Shown piece after piece: positions 1-8,448 of a DNA stretch of 64,000 bases. Position numbers and translations under genes: made by a program. This stretch comes from an uncultured Verrucomicrobia subdivision 3 bacterium (lineage in GTDB: Bacteria > Verrucomicrobiota > Verrucomicrobiia > Limisphaerales > UBA11358): assembly GCA_903858275.1 (NCBI GenBank), contig CAIOIC010000023.1:52343-116342 (forward strand), written 5' to 3'. The notes below the pieces were generated by a model that saw nothing but the letters and a program-made list of their open reading frames with translations, made no database searches and was not told where the DNA came from. Position 1 is the first letter of the stretch. Each line of letters opens with the position of its first letter.

Positions 1-135
1 CATGCCGGACGCATCCGATGCAGCCGGGCTTTCGGCGGTGGAGGATTGGGCTGGCGCGTGATGCCGGCCGAACCAGTAGCCGCCGCCCGCCGCACACACG
101 ACGAGCAGGAGCGAAAAGATGAAGCTGTTTTTCAT
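1..135 (-). CDS. N-terminal part of a membrane-anchored/exported protein (cut by window edge)
   Basis: An ATG at 135 (minus strand) opens a frame that runs without a stop for 45 codons to the first base of the window. It begins MKNSFIFSLLLVVCAAGG, a lysine, a hydrophobic stretch and small residues, then YWFGRHHAPA and an alanine/serine-rich linker. This is a signal peptide or single membrane anchor. Short cores of this kind are common at the start of RND efflux periplasmic adaptor subunits, but nothing diagnostic lies inside the window, so the function is left open. The gene is oriented away from ridA and would share the 136-257 intergenic region with it. Confidence 0.5.
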   Translation of the reverse strand, partial: MKNSFIFSLLLVVCAAGGGYWFGRHHAPAQSSTAESPAASDASGM

Positions 136-257
136 AGGCGAATTGGAAATGAACTCGGCCGAGTTTCCACCGGTTCAATAAAAAGTCCAGCCAACAAAAA
201 CCATGCGGATTCCTTGACCCGCGCCGCCAAAGCCGCTAGACCATTCGCCAGAACGCC

Positions 258-641
258 ATGGCCACCAAAACCATCATCAAACCCGCCAAATCACCGGCCG
301 CCGTCGGCCCTTACAATCACGCCGTCCGCGTCGGCGACCTTCTTTTCTGCGCCGGGCAGATTCCGATCGAGCCCGCCACCGGCAACCTCGTCGCCGGCGA
401 CATCAAAGCCCAAACCGAGCGCGTGCTGCAAAACGTGAAAGCCATTTTGGACGACCAGAAGCTGACCTTCGCCAACGTCGTGAAAAGCACGGTGTTCCTG
501 ACGAACCTCGGCGACTTCGCCGCCATGAACGAGGTGTATGCGAAGCATTTCACGGAAAATTTTCCGGCGCGCTCCACCGTGCAGGTCGCCGCGCTGCCCA
601 AAGGCGCGAGCGTGGAGATCGAAGTCGTCGCGCATTTCTGA
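258..641 (+). CDS. ridA: RidA family reactive intermediate/enamine deaminase
   Basis: The 127-residue product has the full length of the RidA (YjgF/YER057c/UK114) family. These soluble trimers hydrolyse 2-aminoacrylate and related enamine/imine intermediates released by PLP enzymes such as threonine dehydratase. Visible family marks are PAAVGPYNHAV near the N-terminus, the LLFCAGQIP strand, and the ARSTVQVAALPKGASVEIE segment, whose arginine is the substrate-carboxylate binding residue in active RidA proteins. The ATG at 258 gives the standard N-terminus. The gene stands alone, with rmuC following after a 233-base gap that holds repeats. Function is assigned by family; the physiological substrate is inferred. 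Confidence 0.93.
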   Translation: MATKTIIKPAKSPAAVGPYNHAVRVGDLLFCAGQIPIEPATGNLVAGDIKAQTERVLQNVKAILDDQKLTFANVVKSTVFLTNLGDFAAMNEVYAKHFTENFPARSTVQVAALPKGASVEIEVVAHF

Positions 642-692
642 AATGCAATTGCTTTGTAAAAATCATCTGTTGGATATGGAAAAACTGACAGG

Positions 693-733
693 CGTTCTCC
701 CTCACCCTCAATCCCTCTCCCGCCGGGCGAGGG
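693..733. repeat. Dispersed REP-like repeat, copy 1 of an inverted pair
   Basis: The sequence begins cgttctccctcaccctcaat and ends in a short palindrome, ctcccgccgggcgag. It is the inverted counterpart of the element at 814-857. Elements of this kind, which read as LTPALSRRER in one frame, are scattered through many planctomycete, verrucomicrobial and related genomes (from memory). Here both copies lie between ridA and rmuC. Confidence 0.65.
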
Positions 734-813
734 AAGCGGTGTCCACGCCTGCCGACAACCCGAATGCCAGCCGCGCGAATCCAGCAGTTCAATGGTTCGG
801 AAGACGGCGCACA

Positions 814-857
814 ATTCTCCCTCTCCCGGCGGGAGAGGGCCGGGGTGAGGGAGAACG
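814..857. repeat. Dispersed REP-like repeat, copy 2 of an inverted pair
   Basis: It contains the perfect palindrome ctctcccggcgggagag and then ggccggggtgagggagaacg, the reverse complement of the start of the 693-733 copy. The pair could fold as one long hairpin in a transcript reading into rmuC, whose ATG lies 17 bases further on. Confidence 0.65.
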
Positions 858-874
858 TCCAAGCCATTAAAACT

Positions 875-2242
875 ATGTCCACCGGAATTTATTTATTGAT
901 AGGGCTGGTTGTCGGTGGCGGAATCGGGTTGCTCGCCGGCTGGCTGCTTGGCGCGCGCAGGCAGACCGTTGCGCCCGCCGATTCACGACTGGAAGCGGAT
1001 TTGCAACAACGCCTCGCGCAGCGCGAAACGGAGTTGAAACAAGCCGGCGAACAGCTCACGCAAACCAAAACCTCGCTCGCCACCGCGCAGGCGAACCAGG
1101 CGGCGGCCGAAAAAATTCTCGCGGAGCAAAAGCTGCTTCACGAGCAAACGTTGCGGGACGCGAAACTCGCCCAGGAAAAAGCCATCGCCGATTTGCGCGA
1201 GGCATTCAAGGCGATGAGTGCCGAGGCGCTGAAACAATCCGCCCCGGAATTTTTGCGGCTGGCGGAGCAGTCGTTCGGCAAATTTCAGGAGACGGCGAAA
1301 GGCGATCTGGCGCAGCGGCAGGAAGCCATCAAAGGATTGGTGGAGCCCCTCAAACAGCAACTGGAGACCTACCAGCAGCGGTTGCAGCAAAGCGAATCGG
1401 CCCAGTCGGGCGCGCTGGGCGAGGTGAAGAAACAGCTGGAATCGCTGACGCAGACCAACCTGTCGCTGGCGGCGGAGACGGCGCAATTCCGCTCCGTGCT
1501 GAAATCAAACCAGGCGCGCGGCAAGTGGGGCGAGGAAACGCTGCGCCGCGTGGTCGAGGCGGCGGGCATGAGCGCCCACTGCGATTTCACCGAACAGACG
1601 CAAAGCGATGACAAGAAACCCGACCTCATCGTGAAACTGCCCGGCGACCGGTTCATCATCGTGGACGCGAAAGTGCCGGATTTGGATTTTCTCAACGGGC
1701 TGGACAGCGCGGATGAAACCAAACGGGCGCAGGCGCTGGCCGACCACGCGGCGAAGCTGAAGAACACCATCAAGCAACTCGCCGACCGCGATTACCCGGC
1801 GCAGTTCAAAAACGCGCTGGATTACGTCGTGCTGTTCGTGCCGGCGGAATCACTGTTCAGCGCCGCGCTGGAAGGCGACCACGATTTGATCATCTGGGCG
1901 GCGGAGAAACGGATTTTGCTCGCCACCCCGGCATCGCTCATCGCGCTGCTGCGTTCGGTGAGCGTGAGCTGGCAGCAGCACGCGCAGACGGAGAACGCGC
2001 AGAAAATCGCCGAGGCGGCGCAGGAGCTGTTTGTGCGCGTGGTCACCTTCACGGAGCATCTGGAAAAAATCCGGGGCGGCCTGGAGACGGCGAACAAAGC
2101 CTTCAATCAGGCGGTGGGCAGCTACGAATCGCGCGTCCGGCCGGCGGGCGAAAAGCTGCAAAAGCTCGGCGGCACGGCGGCGGGCAAGGAGTTGCTGGAT
2201 GTCCAGCCTTTGGATGCAACGCTCCGGCTCCCGCCGGGCTGA
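875..2242 (+). CDS. rmuC: DNA recombination protein RmuC homologue
   Basis: The ATG at 875 gives MSTGIYLLIGLVVGGGIG, the membrane anchor expected of RmuC. The open frame extends further upstream, but only through the REP-like repeat, so that longer start is rejected. The 455-residue product has an N-terminal transmembrane helix (about 5-25), a long Ala/Gln/Glu-rich coiled coil (about 35-190) and the RmuC domain, including GKWGEETLRRVVEAAGM, the strand pair PDLIVKLPG / FIIVDAKVPDLDF (DAK at 264-266) and YVVLFVPAESLFSAAL. The DAK strand fits a PD-(D/E)XK-like fold. RmuC proteins limit inverted-repeat rearrangements and are predicted nucleases. The stop lies 10 bases from the convergent xylulokinase stop. 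Confidence 0.93.
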   Translation: MSTGIYLLIGLVVGGGIGLLAGWLLGARRQTVAPADSRLEADLQQRLAQRETELKQAGEQLTQTKTSLATAQANQAAAEKILAEQKLLHEQTLRDAKLAQEKAIADLREAFKAMSAEALKQSAPEFLRLAEQSFGKFQETAKGDLAQRQEAIKGLVEPLKQQLETYQQRLQQSESAQSGALGEVKKQLESLTQTNLSLAAETAQFRSVLKSNQARGKWGEETLRRVVEAAGMSAHCDFTEQTQSDDKKPDLIVKLPGDRFIIVDAKVPDLDFLNGLDSADETKRAQALADHAAKLKNTIKQLADRDYPAQFKNALDYVVLFVPAESLFSAALEGDHDLIIWAAEKRILLATPASLIALLRSVSVSWQQHAQTENAQKIAEAAQELFVRVVTFTEHLEKIRGGLETANKAFNQAVGSYESRVRPAGEKLQKLGGTAAGKELLDVQPLDATLRLPPG

Positions 2243-2252
2243 CCGGCAGAAA

Positions 2253-3830
2253 TCAAACGATTTCTAACACGTCGCTTTCGCAGGAGGCGTATTTTTCCAG
2301 CAGTTGGTCGTAAATCTTGGCGGCTTTCTTATCCGGATGGATTTCGCTGCCGGGCACCGGCTTGGTGAAGCTGGCGACGAGCTTGTCCCACTTGGGACTT
2401 TTTCCGGTGTGGACCAGGAAGCCATGAGCCGCCTGCAGCGCCGCTCCGAGCGCGGCGCTTTTGGAAACTTCGATGCGCAGCACGCTGCAATTCATAACGT
2501 CGGCCAGCACTTGCAGGAGTTGCGGATTACTGGAGGCGCCGCCGGTGACAAAGATTTTTTCCGGTGCGACCTGCATCCATTGCGAATGCAGCCGCATGGA
2601 CAGCATCTGCGCTTCAAAAATGGCGCGGCAGTTGGCGGCGACATTTTTTTCGTCGAGATCGAAACGGTGGATGCCCGGCTTGGTGCGCGGGACAATTTCC
2701 GCCTCGAACCACGGCAGGAGCACGCCGTCATTGTTGCCGGACGGAGTGGAGGCGACGTGTTCGCCGAATTTTTTCCAGTCAGAAATTTTGTAGAGCTCGC
2801 GGATTTTTTCGCGGGCGAGCGAGCCGTTTTTGAAACAGATGAGCGTCATGTAGTCGCCGGTGGGCGAACCGAAGACGTGGCCTTCGCCATTCTCGTCGGT
2901 ATGGGCTTGTGCCATCGTGCCGAAGAAGGTGTCGCTGGTGCCGAGGCTGATGGCGACCTGACCGGGCTTGACGAGGCCGAGGCCGATGACGCTCGCGGGA
3001 TTGTCGCCGGTCCAGACGGTGGCAAGAGCTTCGGGATTGAGGCCGTATTTCTGGACAAAATAAGGACTGACCGGGCCAACGACATGACCGGAGGGCGCGA
3101 GGGTCGGCAGCTTTTTGACGAGGCTGGGCGCGGTGGCCTTGACGGCGTCGTGGTTCCAATTTTTTTTGCGGATGTCCATGAGGTTCATCCCTGCGCCGTC
3201 GCCGAAATCAATCGGTGCGATTTTGCCGGCGAGGATTGACGCCATGAAGGAGCTGACCAGCGCGATATGCGTGGTCTTTTCGTAGGCTTTGGGTTCGGTC
3301 TTGTAAAATTTGCGGACCTGCGGGCCGGTGAAGCGCTCGAAGGTGTCCGAGCCCGTGCGCGAGGCGGTGAACTTGATGCCGCCGAGTTTTTTGCGGATCT
3401 CGGCGCATTCCTTGGCGGTGGATGAATCCATCCAGATGGGCGAGGTCTTGCGCGAAAAAATGCCATCGAGGTTTTCGACCAGGGATTTTTTTGGGTTCAG
3501 ATTGGCCAGCGCTTCGGCGGCTTTTTCAGTGAGGTAAACCGAGCCGTGCTGCTGTCCGCTGCCGCTAATAGCGATGATTTTACCAAGGGCGACCTTGTCT
3601 TTTTTCATCTGAGCGAATAGCAAGTCAAGCGCGGCAGCCCAAAGCAGCGGCGAGCTATGCTTCACAAGCGGGTCGCGATTCGGAAGCACGCCGTTCTTGG
3701 TTTTGAACTGCGGCAGCGCCTGATCGAAGTTCAGCGATTTTTCGTAAATCACCTTGCCGGCGTCGAGGTCGATGATGACGGCGCTCAAGCTTTGCGTGCT
3801 GGAATCGAGTCCGAGAAAAAGTTTGGCCAT
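2253..3830 (-). CDS. xylB: Xylulokinase (FGGY family, eukaryote-like XYLB type)
   Basis: A 525-residue FGGY kinase that would phosphorylate D-xylulose to xylulose 5-phosphate. The start is the ATG at 3830 (MAKLFLGLDSSTQS), which places the phosphate-binding GLDSSTQS loop at the N-terminus; the frame continues upstream without family similarity. Diagnostic segments are GSGQQHGSVYL, SPIWMDSSTA, TGSDTFERFTGPQV, PIDFGDGAGMNLMDI, the GDNPAS motif and AISLGTSDTFFG in the C-terminal nucleotide domain. The WMDSSTA, RFTG and GDGAGMNL combination resembles animal/plant XYLB more than E. coli XylB, as far as I can judge by memory. It stands alone and fits use of pentoses released by the xylan-type esterases in this window. 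Confidence 0.85.
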   Translation of the reverse strand: MAKLFLGLDSSTQSLSAVIIDLDAGKVIYEKSLNFDQALPQFKTKNGVLPNRDPLVKHSSPLLWAAALDLLFAQMKKDKVALGKIIAISGSGQQHGSVYLTEKAAEALANLNPKKSLVENLDGIFSRKTSPIWMDSSTAKECAEIRKKLGGIKFTASRTGSDTFERFTGPQVRKFYKTEPKAYEKTTHIALVSSFMASILAGKIAPIDFGDGAGMNLMDIRKKNWNHDAVKATAPSLVKKLPTLAPSGHVVGPVSPYFVQKYGLNPEALATVWTGDNPASVIGLGLVKPGQVAISLGTSDTFFGTMAQAHTDENGEGHVFGSPTGDYMTLICFKNGSLAREKIRELYKISDWKKFGEHVASTPSGNNDGVLLPWFEAEIVPRTKPGIHRFDLDEKNVAANCRAIFEAQMLSMRLHSQWMQVAPEKIFVTGGASSNPQLLQVLADVMNCSVLRIEVSKSAALGAALQAAHGFLVHTGKSPKWDKLVASFTKPVPGSEIHPDKKAAKIYDQLLEKYASCESDVLEIV

Positions 3831-3957
3831 GTGATTAAAATAGATTGTCCGCGACTGAAACGGGAAGCATACCCGCAACCCGAGTGAATGAAAAGCCTGT
3901 ATTTATTGGTGAAAGCAGTTGCCTGTAACGCCAAATAATTTTCCAGATAAACGAGAC

Positions 3958-4869
3958 TTAAATCTGGAAATCCAGCGCGGTGTTTTTCTGCTTCTCCAGC
4001 ACGCGCATATCCAGGCCGTCATAGATGACCAGCGAATTCGGCTGGACGCTGTCCATGATGAACACGTTGCCGCCAATGGTGCTGCCCGCGCCGATGATGG
4101 TTTCGCCGCCGAGAATGGTCGCGCCCGGATAAATGGTCACATTGTCCTCGATGGTTGGATGGCGTTTCTTGCCGCGCAGCAACTGACCGGCGGCGGTGGA
4201 TTTCGCACCGAGGGTCACGCCGTGATACATCTTCACATGGTTGCCGATGATGGCGGTCTCGCCAACCACCGTGCCGGTGCAGTGGTCCACGAAAAAGTGC
4301 GTGCCGATCTTCGCGCCCGGATGCAGGTCCATGCCCGTGCGTGCGTGCGCCCATTCGCTCATGATGCGCGGGATTAGTGCGATGTTCTTCCGGTAAAGCT
4401 CATGTGCCAGCCGTTGCACGGAAATCGCCTCGATGAACGGATAGGAGACAATGATTTCTTCTTTGCTGGCCGCGGCCGGATCGCCGTTGAATGCCGCTTC
4501 CACGTCGGTTTGCAACACCTCGCGGAGGCACGGCAGGCCGCCAAGAAATTCGGTCGTCAGCTTGTGCGCCTCGGCGGTAATGTCTTTTTTCTTCAAGCCA
4601 TCAGGCGGCTGATATTCCAGGCTCTTGCGGATTTCATCCTCCAGTTCGCCGAAAACCGAATCCAGCAACGCCGCCGTCTTGACCTTGATTTCCGATGAGT
4701 GAATCAGTTTTTCATCAAAGAAACCGGGAAACAGCAGCCGCAATAAGTCCTGCGTGATGGCCGTGATGGCGCGCTTCGACGGCAGGTTTTTGCCGTCGAG
4801 ATGGTTGATACCGCCGAACTGCGCGTAGGACGCGACGAGGTCATTGGTGAGCTTGGTAACCGTTTCCAC
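3958..4869 (-). CDS. cysE: Serine O-acetyltransferase (CysE/EpsC type)
   Basis: A 303-residue enzyme expected to acetylate L-serine with acetyl-CoA in the first step of cysteine synthesis. The alpha-helical N-terminal half carries SKRAITAITQDLLRLLFPGFF, typical of the long EpsC-like group. The C-terminal half is a left-handed beta helix with DLHPGAKIGTHFFVDH, GTVVGETAIIGNHVKMYHGV and GATILGG hexapeptide repeats. His in FFVDHCTG and the VKMYHGVTLG loop match the acetyltransferase active site. The start is GTG at 4869; no in-frame ATG lies close by. It ends DMRVLEKQKNTALDFQI. No cysK is adjacent. Confidence 0.92.
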   Translation of the reverse strand: METVTKLTNDLVASYAQFGGINHLDGKNLPSKRAITAITQDLLRLLFPGFFDEKLIHSSEIKVKTAALLDSVFGELEDEIRKSLEYQPPDGLKKKDITAEAHKLTTEFLGGLPCLREVLQTDVEAAFNGDPAAASKEEIIVSYPFIEAISVQRLAHELYRKNIALIPRIMSEWAHARTGMDLHPGAKIGTHFFVDHCTGTVVGETAIIGNHVKMYHGVTLGAKSTAAGQLLRGKKRHPTIEDNVTIYPGATILGGETIIGAGSTIGGNVFIMDSVQPNSLVIYDGLDMRVLEKQKNTALDFQI

Positions 4870-4965
4870 GGCGAAAAACTACCACGAAGCCGCGAAGGCG
4901 CAAAACTATAAAGCTGGGCTGATTTTTGGCGTGACTTGGCAATATTGGAAATGTCTAATCACTCG

Positions 4966-6261
4966 ATGAACCTCCGCCGAACCTCCATCTTCGCTCTCTC
5001 TCTACTAGCCACATCACTTAATCTTTTGTGGGCGGCGCCAGCCCCAAACACCATCGCCGCCCAGCCGGATCACCCTAATGGTGTTTACAAGGAAGGAGAG
5101 AAAATCAATTGGACCGTCAGCGTGCCATCCAAGGATGGACAGCACTTAAGCAGCGTTTCCTATATCATCAAGAGAAATGGAGTCACCGAGGTGGCCAAAG
5201 GAAAACTTCCTTTGACCGACAACAAGGCCACCCTGTCCTTCACGCCCGAGGGTTTCGGTTCCGAGTTGGTTTTGTTCACGGCGGGTGAACCACCCAACAA
5301 CATCAAGGGGATTTGCGGCGCGGTGGTAGCTCCGGAAAAATTCACGCAAGGAACTCCGTGCCCGGAGGATTTTGATGCGTTCTGGCAGGGCAAAATCAAG
5401 CAGCTTAAAGCCATCCCCGCCAATCCGGTGTTGGTATCCGCTCCGAGTGAAAAAGAGGGCGTGGAGTATTCCAAGATCACAATGGACAACATCAACGGCA
5501 CCCGTGTTTACGGCCAGATTGCCCGTCCCGCCAAGGGAACGAAATTCCCCGCCATTCTTCAGGTTCAATACGCGGGAGTTTATCCGTTGCAAAAAGGTTG
5601 GGTCACTGGGAGGGCCGCCAGTGGCTGGCTGGCCATGAATATCATCGCTCACGATATTCCCATCGATGAGAAACAGGAGTTTTATGACAACCTAGCCAAA
5701 GGCTCCTTGTTGAACTACACGCGCATTGGTGAACCGGACCGCGAAACCTCCTACTTCGTTAGAATGCTCCTCGCCTGTTATCGTGCCGCTGAATATCTCT
5801 CAACGCGTCCCGACTGGGATGGCCGGGTTTTGGTGGTGACCGGCAACAGCCAGGGCGGACTGCAATCGTTCGCGACGGCCGCTTTGTTTCCAAAAATGAC
5901 GGGAGTCATCGTGGGGGTTCCCGCCGGATGCAATGCCGTTCCCGCAAAGGATCAGCCACTTGGCTGGCCGTATTGGATTCAACCGAACCAAAACCCGAAG
6001 GTTTCGAAAACGGCGCCCTATTTTGATGCCGCAACTTTTGCGGCCCGGGTAAAATGCCCTGTGCTGATTGGGGTCGGACTCTCCGATGTTACCTCTCCTC
6101 CGTGGGGAGTCTATTCTGCCTTCAATCAGACCAAGGGGCCAAAAGAAATTGTTCCCATGCCAAGCGCCGAACATAGGGGGCGACATGATGCCTTTGATCA
6201 ACGCTCGAAGGCGTGGCTAGAGGCTTTGGCAAAAGGGAATCCTCCTCCGATACAGCACTAA
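4966..6261 (+). CDS. Secreted acetylxylan-esterase-like hydrolase (CE7/AXE1 family)
   Basis: An alpha/beta hydrolase of about 431 residues with an N-terminal signal (MNLRRTSIFALSLLATSLN, cleaved near WAAPA). Upstream in-frame ATG codons at 4936 and 4951 are possible, but 4966 gives the cleanest signal peptide. After an Ig-like N-terminal domain (about 20-120) the hydrolase core carries the nucleophile elbow GNSQGG (Ser about 295), the acid in GLSDVTSPP (Asp about 374) and the base in AEHRGRHD (His about 403). CE7 enzymes deacetylate xylan oligosaccharides or cephalosporins. The next gene starts immediately after its stop, so the two are probably co-transcribed and act on the same acetylated polysaccharide (inference). 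Confidence 0.85.
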   Translation: MNLRRTSIFALSLLATSLNLLWAAPAPNTIAAQPDHPNGVYKEGEKINWTVSVPSKDGQHLSSVSYIIKRNGVTEVAKGKLPLTDNKATLSFTPEGFGSELVLFTAGEPPNNIKGICGAVVAPEKFTQGTPCPEDFDAFWQGKIKQLKAIPANPVLVSAPSEKEGVEYSKITMDNINGTRVYGQIARPAKGTKFPAILQVQYAGVYPLQKGWVTGRAASGWLAMNIIAHDIPIDEKQEFYDNLAKGSLLNYTRIGEPDRETSYFVRMLLACYRAAEYLSTRPDWDGRVLVVTGNSQGGLQSFATAALFPKMTGVIVGVPAGCNAVPAKDQPLGWPYWIQPNQNPKVSKTAPYFDAATFAARVKCPVLIGVGLSDVTSPPWGVYSAFNQTKGPKEIVPMPSAEHRGRHDAFDQRSKAWLEALAKGNPPPIQH

Positions 6262-8259
6262 GTGACTACTAAACACCTCCTGTCCATTGCCCTGCTTGCC
6301 ACCGCCACGCTGACTCATGCACAGACAGCAAATAAGCCGGCAAAGTCGGTTCCCTGGCCGGGAATAGTTGAGTTGCCAGCTTTTAAGCACATCAACCCCG
6401 CCCAAGCCTTTTCGGAATACAAAGTCTATACCGCACAGGGCTCTCCGATTCGAATACCGCGTGAGGATTGGGCTCGCGCCCGGCAGCTTGTGCAGCAAGA
6501 TCCGGCCTGGCAGGCATGGCTAAAAAAAACACGCGCGGCCATGGATGACTGGATGGCCAAGCGGCGGGATCATGTTGAGTGGACCTGCGGATGGTTTCAT
6601 GATTTTGTGAGTCCCAAGGACGGCTCCCAACTCATTTGGACCCCTGAATTTCCCGGTGCCACCCTTGCCAGCAAATCGGATCCAGCCGCCAAGGTCACTC
6701 CCAAAATCTTGGGCGGCTGGGTCTTTGCCTTCCGGAGCGCTCATGCCAACAAGATGGCTGAGGCCGCCCGGCTCTACCGCCTCACCGGCGAGAAAAATTA
6801 TGCGGAATGGGCGGCCGCGCAGCTTGATTTTTACGCCGACCATTACACCGAGTGGCCGGTGTTTCGCGGCTCCTCCCGGATCATGTGGCAAAGTCTGGAT
6901 GAGGCCGTAAACCTCATCAAATATGTCCAGACTGCGCGATTTCTGGGTGATTTTGCCACCCCGGAACGCAAAGCCAAGTGGAAGGGAAAACTCTTCAAGC
7001 CGAACGCCGAACTTTTGGAGCGAACCGGCCAAACCATTCAAAACATCCCCTGCTGGCAACGTTCGGCTGAAGCCGTGACGGCCTTGTATTGCAATGACGA
7101 GGCGCTCTGGAATCAGGCGGTGAATGGGCCTTTTGGCATCCGGAGCCAGGTCACCAAGGGAATTTCCGACGATTACATCTGGTATGAACAGTCCATGGGA
7201 TACAACGCCTATGTGGTTCTGGCGCTGGTGCCATTTTTTCGGGAAGCGCTGGTGTCGGGACGGGGGGAAAGCCTTCGCCCCATCATGGAGGCGGTGGAGA
7301 ACCTGATGCTGGCCCCGATGGCCATGCGTTTCCCGAACGGGCAGGTTCCCAACCCAGCGGATTCTGGAAAGGCAGGGATGGTCCCTGATTGGGCGGTGTT
7401 ACTGGAAACAGCCGATATATTCCCAACCAGATTAAGCCTCCAAAAGCTGTCCTCGACCAAAAACTGGATGACCCTGCTAGATTCCCCAGCTCCAGATTCC
7501 GGCGGCATGACGCTTCCACCCGTGGTGAGCCGTAAAATGGAAGCGACACGCTTCGCCATTTTGCATGCCGCACCCTGGCAGGTTTATTTACACTTCGGCC
7601 AACTCGGAAACGCCCATGCCCAAGCGGAAGCACTCAACTATGAAGCCTTTTATGACAATACTGATGTCACCCACGACCCCGGCACCGTCGGTTATGGCTC
7701 ACCCTTGAGCGGCGGTTATTATCGCAAAGGCGTTTGTGCCAATATGCCACTGGTGGATGGACTAGGACAAGAGGGGTGGCATCCGGGTCGCCTGGATAAG
7801 TTCAGTTCCACCTCCGTCACCGCCAGCCAGCCGCTATATCGTAAAAATGCCGAAGCTTCACGCACCCTCACCATTAATGGAAATCAATTGAGCGATACCG
7901 CAACCATCCGCGCGCTGGATCAAAAAAATCATGCGCTTGGTTTCGTGCTGAATCTTCAGGGAAAGGTGCGCTTGCCCGAAGCCTTTGCGGACAATCCATC
8001 GTTTGGGTCAACCTGGAAGCAAACCGGTTTTGAGTATTGGACCAAGCCGCGCACCGCCCGTTTCAAGGACAAGGCGGTTTTATTCGTTGATTATAAAGGT
8101 CTGCTTCTTCGTGTAGAGCTGAAACTGGCGGGAGAATTCACGCTCACCTGTAGCTCAGCCCCCGACTATCCGCCCGCCCGGCGCGATGCGCTGTATCTGG
8201 AGGCTCAAGGACAAACCGCCACATTGGAAACGCGTTTCAGTCCAATGCTAAATCAATAA
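6262..8259 (+). CDS. Secreted heparinase II/III-like polysaccharide lyase
   Basis: A 665-residue protein beginning at a GTG directly abutting the upstream TAA. Residues 1-20 are a signal peptide (LLSIALLATATLTHAQ). Residues about 50-400 look like an alpha/alpha toroid, with PREDWARARQLVQQDP, RLYRLTGEKNYAEWAAAQL, DEAVNLIKYVQTARFLGDF and YEQSMGYNAYVVLALVPFF. The rest is beta-rich, with HFGQLGNAHAQAEALNYE and YGSPLSGGYYRKGVCANMP, as in heparinase II/III C-terminal sandwiches. The fold fits uronate-polysaccharide lyases (PL12/15/17/21), which cleave by beta-elimination; which substrate cannot be told from sequence. With the CE7-like gene it forms a deacetylate-and-cleave pair. Confidence 0.72.
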   Translation: MTTKHLLSIALLATATLTHAQTANKPAKSVPWPGIVELPAFKHINPAQAFSEYKVYTAQGSPIRIPREDWARARQLVQQDPAWQAWLKKTRAAMDDWMAKRRDHVEWTCGWFHDFVSPKDGSQLIWTPEFPGATLASKSDPAAKVTPKILGGWVFAFRSAHANKMAEAARLYRLTGEKNYAEWAAAQLDFYADHYTEWPVFRGSSRIMWQSLDEAVNLIKYVQTARFLGDFATPERKAKWKGKLFKPNAELLERTGQTIQNIPCWQRSAEAVTALYCNDEALWNQAVNGPFGIRSQVTKGISDDYIWYEQSMGYNAYVVLALVPFFREALVSGRGESLRPIMEAVENLMLAPMAMRFPNGQVPNPADSGKAGMVPDWAVLLETADIFPTRLSLQKLSSTKNWMTLLDSPAPDSGGMTLPPVVSRKMEATRFAILHAAPWQVYLHFGQLGNAHAQAEALNYEAFYDNTDVTHDPGTVGYGSPLSGGYYRKGVCANMPLVDGLGQEGWHPGRLDKFSSTSVTASQPLYRKNAEASRTLTINGNQLSDTATIRALDQKNHALGFVLNLQGKVRLPEAFADNPSFGSTWKQTGFEYWTKPRTARFKDKAVLFVDYKGLLLRVELKLAGEFTLTCSSAPDYPPARRDALYLEAQGQTATLETRFSPMLNQ

Positions 8260-8284
8260 TCCCATATAAATCCCTCAAAAACGA

Positions 8285-8310
8285 AGGCCAATGCTATTGG
8301 CTGTTCTGTC
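8285..8310 (+). terminator. Possible weak terminator hairpin after the lyase gene
   Basis: The arms gccaat and attggc pair around a gct loop about 30 bases after the lyase stop. There is no real U-run, so this is only a candidate. Confidence 0.25.
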
Positions 8311-8373
8311 AAAGAGGGTTGGCAGCACTAAGAAATTACCAATTCCGCGCTTGTCGTCTTGCGGGAAACAACA

Positions 8374-8403
8374 TTGACAGGTTTTACTAACACATGGCAT
8401 GAT
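8374..8403 (+). promoter_or_regulatory. Candidate sigma-70 promoter for the cytochrome oxidase operon
   Basis: A perfect TTGACA (8374-8379) is followed after 18 bases by CATGAT (8398-8403). This would give a leader of about 40 bases before the ctaB ATG at 8449. It is the only good match seen in the 189-base gap. Confidence 0.45.
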
Positions 8404-8448
8404 AGGATGAATTAGCTGTGATTCTCATCACGGCTTTTACACCAACGA

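Noticed and set aside
764..874. Longer N-terminus of RmuC from ATG 764
   Set aside because: The extra 37 codons read through the REP-like repeat and precede the membrane anchor, which should be at the N-terminus.
2304..3239. Open frame of 311 codons on the plus strand
   Set aside because: Antisense to xylulokinase.
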